From the NCBI GenBank assembly GCA_947174575.1, contig CAMWJM010000025.1, positions 1 through 10,215 on the forward strand: a stretch of DNA of 10,215 nucleotides. Direction: 5' to 3'. Made by a program: the position numbers and the translations under genes. Of the stretch, positions 6,793-10,215 are shown piece after piece; positions within the stretch are counted from its first letter, which is position 1, and every line of letters starts with the position of its first letter. This stretch comes from an uncultured Alistipes sp. (GTDB lineage: Bacteria; Bacteroidota; Bacteroidia; Bacteroidales; Rikenellaceae). The notes beneath the pieces are model-generated. The model was not told the DNA's origin and made no database searches. It saw only the letters and a program-made list of their open reading frames with translations.

Positions 6793-6881
6793 CGGAGAGA
6801 ACGAGATTCGAACTCGTGGTACGGATTACTCCGTACGTCGGTTTAGCAAACCGGTGGTTTCAGCCACTCACCCATCTCTCC
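6793..6881 (-). tRNA. tRNA-Ser, anticodon GCT (reads AGC/AGT)
   Basis: The 89-base class II tRNA has a perfect 7-bp acceptor GGAGAGA/TCTCTCC, a D stem GGT/ACC and anticodon loop TT-GCT-AA. Its 6-bp variable arm is TACGGA/TCCGTA with a GTAA loop, and its T arm is ACGAG-TTCGAAT-CTCGT. The discriminator is G73. The anticodon stem CCGGT/ACCGA leaves a C-A mismatch at 27-43. CCA is not encoded. The leader between its promoter and the mature end holds the 10-bp palindrome CGGCGCGCCG (6891-6900). Confidence 0.95.
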
Positions 6882-6919
6882 GGTCGCTCTCGGCGCGCCG
6901 CAGCGCGTAGAAAGGTGTG

Positions 6920-6950
6920 CAAATATAGAATCTTTTTGGCAAACGACAAA
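6920..6950 (-). promoter_or_regulatory. Promoter of tRNA-Ser(GCT)
   Basis: On the - strand, TTTG (6947-6950) and TATATTTG (6920-6927) stand 19 bases apart, a strong -33/-7 pair. The start would be near 6913, giving a leader of about 32 bases. The -7 box is one arm of an 11-bp inverted repeat whose other arm is the -7 box of the divergent esterase gene. Confidence 0.75.
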
Positions 6951-6966
6951 AAAATGCCCTCAAAAT

Positions 6967-6977
6967 TTCTATATTTG
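6967..6977 (+). promoter_or_regulatory. -7 promoter box of the STN-esterase gene
   Basis: TATATTTG at 6970-6977 fits TAnnTTTG exactly and lies 23 bases before the start codon at 7001. A -33 TTG at the usual distance is absent; that position is occupied by the tRNA promoter's own -33 element on the other strand. The gene may therefore need an activator or an alternative sigma factor. Confidence 0.6.
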
Positions 6978-7000
6978 TATTCCCGGAAATCGACTTCCTT

Positions 7001-8377
7001 ATGAAATCGCGACACTGTATTATTATTTATATAATATGCGTTTTGTGCTGCGGGCGTGTTTTTGCCCAGCAGCCTGCCGAGGAGTTTGCGGCCGACCTTT
7101 CGCTGGCCGAGATGCTGGAGCGGGTCGAGACCCGATTCGGCGTGCGGATCCGGTGCAAGCGTTTCGCGCCCGATACGGTGCGGGTGGCGCATGGCTGTTC
7201 GCGCGTGCGGCCTTATTCGCTGGCGGAAACGCTCGACAACCTGCTGCATCCGCTCGATCTGGTGTGGAGCGGGAGCGACAGGATCACCGTGCAACCTTAT
7301 GAATATTATCGGCGTACGCCGGCCGACGGCCGAAAGTTGCTGGCGTGGCTTTCGACGCAGTATGCCGATCGCCACGATTGGGAGCGGCGCCGCGACACGC
7401 TGCTCGCCGAGGCGAAACGCATTTTGGCGCTCGATCCGTTCGTGCGGGGCCTTGTCGAGCATCCCGATGTGCATTTGGGGCCGAAAACGAAGCATGACGG
7501 CTATACGACGCAGAATTATGCACTCGAAACCTTGCCGGGACTCTATGTTTGCGGTACGATCTACGCTCCCGTGAAGGGGCGGAAGCATCCGCTCATCATG
7601 TCGCCCGCGGGCCATTGGGCGGGCGGACGTTATCGGGCCGACCAGCAGCTGCGCATGGCTACGTTCGCCCGCATGGGTGCCGTGGCCGTGGATATGGACA
7701 TCGTGGGGTGGGGCGATTCGGAGCGGCAGATCGGCCGCGAAGCCCATACCTCGGCCTATGCCATGCAGTTGCAGGTGCTGTGGTCGAAAGCCGTCGCCGA
7801 CTGGATCGTCGCTTCAAGGCGCGATGTCGATCCGGCGCGCATGGCCGCTACGGGCGGTTCGGGCGGTGCTACGCACGCGTTGTTGCTGGCGCTCGTCGAC
7901 GAGCGTTTCGCCGTGTTGGCTCCCGTCGTGCATCTCGTGTCGCATTTCGACGGGGGTTGTCCGTGCGAGAGCGGGCGTCCCGTGACGTTGGCCGGCGGCG
8001 GGAGCTGCACGCCCGAGTTGCTGGCCGCCGCCATGGTGCCGCGTCCGGTGTTGGTCGTGAGCGACGGCGGCGACTGGACGGCGACCTATCCCGAGCTGGA
8101 ATACCCGTTCCTGCGGCGGATATGGGATTTCTATGGAGCGGGGGAGCAGGTGCGCAACGTGCATTTGCCCGATGAACGCCACGACTACGGCCCCAATAAG
8201 CGGCGGGCGGTCTATGAATTTTTTGCCGAAACCCTGGGCCTCGACCTGGAGCAGGCCGACGAAGCGCGTGTGGCGTTGCAGCCCGAAGCGGCCTTGCAGA
8301 GTTTCGCCGACGGATTGCCCGCCGGGGCGATTCGTTCGCGCGAGGAGTTGGAGCGAATGATCGGAGGATTGAAATAA
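7001..8377 (+). CDS. Secreted alpha/beta-hydrolase esterase with N-terminal STN-like domain (acetylxylan/pectin esterase type)
   Basis: The 458-residue protein has a signal peptide (cleavage likely VFA-QQ, after residue 22) with no proper lipobox. Residues about 32-98 look like an STN/FecR-C type domain, with two repeats of the pattern LSLAEMLERVETRFGVRI and PYSLAETLDNLLHPLDLVW and a closing ITVQP strand. An alpha/beta-hydrolase fold fills about 165-412. It has the oxyanion-strand segment SPAGHWAGG (201-209), nucleophile Ser287 in GGSGG, probable acid Asp355 (VSDGGDW) and His394 (DERHDYG). This is the layout of the bacterial acetylxylan-esterase/DLH-like group; membership in a pectin methylesterase family such as CE19 is possible but unproven. 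The last 45 residues are a helical tail. Its neighbours DUF4861 and GH28 suggest it removes ester groups from pectin, probably in the periplasm. The substrate is inferred. Confidence 0.8.
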   Translation: MKSRHCIIIYIICVLCCGRVFAQQPAEEFAADLSLAEMLERVETRFGVRIRCKRFAPDTVRVAHGCSRVRPYSLAETLDNLLHPLDLVWSGSDRITVQPYEYYRRTPADGRKLLAWLSTQYADRHDWERRRDTLLAEAKRILALDPFVRGLVEHPDVHLGPKTKHDGYTTQNYALETLPGLYVCGTIYAPVKGRKHPLIMSPAGHWAGGRYRADQQLRMATFARMGAVAVDMDIVGWGDSERQIGREAHTSAYAMQLQVLWSKAVADWIVASRRDVDPARMAATGGSGGATHALLLALVDERFAVLAPVVHLVSHFDGGCPCESGRPVTLAGGGSCTPELLAAAMVPRPVLVVSDGGDWTATYPELEYPFLRRIWDFYGAGEQVRNVHLPDERHDYGPNKRRAVYEFFAETLGLDLEQADEARVALQPEAALQSFADGLPAGAIRSREELERMIGGLK

Positions 8378-8428
8378 CCGAACGCAGCCTTTTCCCGGCG
8401 AAATTTGGGTGTGTTTATGTGCTTGCAA

Positions 8429-8493
8429 CGCCCGTCCGGGGCGGTCGCATCGGAGATGCGGGCCGGGCGCTGCACCCGTCGAGAACGGGAGCA
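8429..8493 (+). ncRNA. GC-rich structured leader before the DUF4861 gene
   Basis: Three hairpins follow one another: CGCCC/GGGCG (8429-8443), CGCATC/GATGCG with a GGA loop (8446-8460), and TGC-A-CCCGT / ACGGG-A-GCA (8471-8493). CGCCCG (8429-8434) can instead pair with CGGGCG (8464-8469), enclosing the middle hairpin. There is no T-run after any of them, so this is not a simple terminator. It lies 28 bases before the start codon at 8521. It could be a regulatory leader, an RNA stabiliser between two co-transcribed genes, or a binding site. I know no matching family. Confidence 0.35.
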
Positions 8494-8520
8494 TGATCTG
8501 GAATCGAAAAAACGATAAAT

Positions 8521-9834
8521 ATGATTAAGATGAAACATTGCTTGTTTTTCCTGCTCGTAGCCCTTGTCGTTACAGGTGCTGCTGAAGCCAAGGCTCCGAA
8601 AACCGCCGGAAAATCGAAGGCGCGGATCACCGAGGCTTATTACCGTCTTACGGCGGCCGCCGAGGGGCCGACCTGGGCCGTCGTGCGCGATGTTCCGGCC
8701 GATGTCAAGGGGGCGACGGTCTATCTGCTCGAATCCGCCGATGCGGCGGGGCAGCGTGAAATGGCCGGCGGCGCGGAGCTGCCCTCGCAACTCGACGATC
8801 TCAACGGCGACGGCATCTTCGACGAACTGGTGTTTCCCGTCGAATTCGAGGCCGGCGAGCCGCTCGGTGTGCGGGTCGAGTATTCCTCCGTTCCTGCGAT
8901 TCACGACTATAAGCCGCTGGTCAATGCCCAGATGTGGTGGAAGAATCCCGACAAAACGCTGACCGAAAAGTCGCTGCTCGCGTCGGATAAGGACGATATG
9001 TATCGCAAGCTGCACCACCACGGCCCGGCTTTCGAGTCGGAATACGCCGCTTACCGCATCTATTTCGACAAGAAGCAGAGCGTCGACACCTATGGCAAGA
9101 AGCAGCCGCGCCTGGAGCTGCGCGAGACGATGTGGTACCCCTCCGACGAGCAGCTCGCGGCAGGATACGGGCACGATAACCTGCGCGTTTTCGGCACGAT
9201 CTCCGTCGGGGCGCTCAAGGGGTGGAATCCTGCCGGGCGGCGTATGGAGCACATCGTCGACATGCGTCGGCGCGAGGCTGCGATCCGGGCCTACGGGCCG
9301 TTGCGCACGGTGGTCGACATGCGGGTCGAGGGGTGGAAATACGGCGGTCGCGAGATCGACATGACTTCGCGTTACATCCTCTACGGGGGCGGTTCGGTCG
9401 TCAAGGTCGAGAACCGCATCGAGGGCGAGGAGGTCGACGCGCTGGAGTTCGCCACCGGCGTGATGAAGATCGCCGACAACCGGGTGCGCATCGTCCGCGA
9501 CGACGACTCCTATGTGCTGGAGACCGTCGGGCGCGACTTCCCCGAGAACGACACCTTGAAATGGGAGCGCGAGACGGTCGGCCTGGCGGTCTGGTTGCCG
9601 GCCCGGCAGGTCGCCTCGCAGATCGACGATGCGACGAGCTATCTTTGCCAGCTGCATCCCGCACAGGGCCGTGTCGACTACTGGTTCGTCATGGGGTGGC
9701 TCAAGAGCGCCTTTTTCGGGTCGCGCGAAGCCTCGGGCGAATTCGACGCTTTCCGGGCCTGCTGCCTTTCGCCCGAGTCGCGCAAGCCCGGCTTCTATCC
9801 CTATCCCGAAGTGGAGGTAGAGCGATTGGAATAG
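8521..9834 (+). CDS. DUF4861-family exported protein
   Basis: The 437-residue protein starts with a signal peptide (MIKMKHCLFFLLVALVVTGA, likely cut after AEA at residue 23), so it acts outside the cytoplasm. ATG 8530 (residue 4) is an equally good start. It has DUF4861 features: the HHHGPAFESEYAAYRIYFD segment (165-183), VDTYGKK (188-194) and a long beta-rich C-terminal half ending in a hydrophobic DYWFVMGW strand. An acidic loop DLNGDGIFDE (93-102) has the DxNxDGxxDE spacing of a calcium-binding EF-hand-like site. The biochemical role of DUF4861 is not known to me. Such proteins are found near carbohydrate-active enzymes in Bacteroidetes, and here the gene sits between an esterase and a GH28 gene. 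No promoter box is seen in the 143-base gap behind the esterase gene, so co-transcription is likely. Confidence 0.8.
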   Translation: MIKMKHCLFFLLVALVVTGAAEAKAPKTAGKSKARITEAYYRLTAAAEGPTWAVVRDVPADVKGATVYLLESADAAGQREMAGGAELPSQLDDLNGDGIFDELVFPVEFEAGEPLGVRVEYSSVPAIHDYKPLVNAQMWWKNPDKTLTEKSLLASDKDDMYRKLHHHGPAFESEYAAYRIYFDKKQSVDTYGKKQPRLELRETMWYPSDEQLAAGYGHDNLRVFGTISVGALKGWNPAGRRMEHIVDMRRREAAIRAYGPLRTVVDMRVEGWKYGGREIDMTSRYILYGGGSVVKVENRIEGEEVDALEFATGVMKIADNRVRIVRDDDSYVLETVGRDFPENDTLKWERETVGLAVWLPARQVASQIDDATSYLCQLHPAQGRVDYWFVMGWLKSAFFGSREASGEFDAFRACCLSPESRKPGFYPYPEVEVERLE

Positions 9835-9957
9835 GCGTCGGAATGGCTGTGTGCCGCGATGCGATTGCCGGTTGCGGCGGCGTCAGCTCTCATTGTCGAC
9901 GGCGAAAAATCCTTGTTTTGCGTCAAAAAATCCCAATTCCGTAGCCCGCTTTCATCG

Positions 9958-9965
9958 TACATTTG
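9958..9965 (+). promoter_or_regulatory. -7 promoter box of the GH28 gene
   Basis: TACATTTG fits TAnnTTTG. The start would lie near 9972, leaving an AT-rich leader of about 44 bases before the ATG at 10016. No -33 TTG stands at the usual distance. The change from GC-rich coding DNA to an AT-rich stretch here supports a promoter region and separate expression of the GH28 gene. Confidence 0.55.
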
Positions 9966-10015
9966 TATAGTCCGAGTCGACCGAAATTTAAAAACCGATA
10001 AATTTTTACGAATCT

Positions 10016-10215
10016 ATGAATCTCAAATCCGTGATCTTCTCGTTGGCCGTTGCGGCCTTCGCCACCGCATGCTGCCCCTCTGCCGGTTCCCGGTGCGGGG
10101 CGCTGCCTGCCGACATGCCTTTCGACATGCCCGACGTTCCGCGGCCTGCGATCCCCGCACGCTCGGTCAGCGTCGCCGACTTCGGCGGCGTGGGCGACGG
10201 CCATACCTTGTCCAC
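10016..10215 (+). CDS. Glycoside hydrolase family 28 (polygalacturonase-like), N-terminal part only
   Basis: The frame is open from the ATG at 10016 to the window edge, giving 66 complete codons. It begins with an export signal (MNLKSVIFSLAVAAFATACC). The Cys19/Cys20 pair suggests a lipoprotein, though the -3 residue is Ala rather than Leu/Val/Ile, so cleavage by signal peptidase I is equally possible. After a proline-rich linker comes SVSVADFGGVGDGHTLST. This matches the first strand of pectin-degrading beta-helix enzymes (the DFGAxGDGxTxxT motif of GH28 polygalacturonases and rhamnogalacturonases). The catalytic aspartates lie beyond the window, so GH28 against another beta-helix family cannot be settled here. 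The likely role is hydrolysis of galacturonan or rhamnogalacturonan at the cell surface or in the periplasm. Confidence 0.75.
   Translation, partial: MNLKSVIFSLAVAAFATACCPSAGSRCGALPADMPFDMPDVPRPAIPARSVSVADFGGVGDGHTLS

Noticed and set aside
6717..7004. Open frame of 95 residues on the + strand
   Set aside because: It reads antisense through tRNA-Ser(GCT) and the divergent promoter region.
7001..7069. Lipoprotein signal in the esterase (Cys16/Cys17)
   Set aside because: The residues before both cysteines do not fit the lipobox, and VFA-QQ gives a better ordinary signal peptidase site.
9835..9957. Terminator after the DUF4861 gene
   Set aside because: Short GCCGC/GCGGC pairing (9853-9878) exists but has weak inner pairs and no T-run, so I do not call it.

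Overview
The window looks like chromosomal DNA from a GC-rich member of the Bacteroidales, most like Alistipes or a relative. The family-level pointers are TAnnTTTG-type (-7) promoter boxes in front of several genes, start codons without Shine-Dalgarno sequences, an OprO/P-type porin, an STN domain and secreted polysaccharide-degrading proteins. The genus is an inference from GC content and gene style, not a proven match.

Positions 1-4974 hold housekeeping genes, all on the + strand. They are panB (pantothenate synthesis) with its own promoter and a downstream intrinsic terminator, then guaB, a 72-residue two-helix membrane protein of unknown function, and guaA. guaB and guaA convert IMP to XMP to GMP, and the small membrane gene sits between them in what looks like one operon. 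A DEDDh exonuclease follows behind a hairpin and T-run. It ends convergently, with a 4-base overlap, against a - strand gene for an outer-membrane porin (4971-6173).

Positions 6174-6969 carry no protein gene that I can support. They hold hairpins and two - strand serine tRNAs, anticodons GCT and GGA. Each tRNA has its own promoter and an almost identical trailer and terminator, so the pair looks like an old duplication. The upstream tRNA promoter and the promoter of the next + strand gene face away from each other, and their -7 boxes lie in a perfect 11-bp inverted repeat.

Positions 7001-10215 hold three + strand genes for exported proteins. They are an alpha/beta-hydrolase esterase with an N-terminal STN-like domain, a DUF4861-family protein, and the first 66 codons of a GH28 (polygalacturonase-type) glycoside hydrolase that runs off the window. 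Together they suggest a small pectin-processing locus: de-esterification, an unknown DUF4861 step, and cleavage of galacturonan bonds. This locus is the most promising part of the window. Nothing here resembles a CRISPR array, an insertion sequence, a phage or a defence system.
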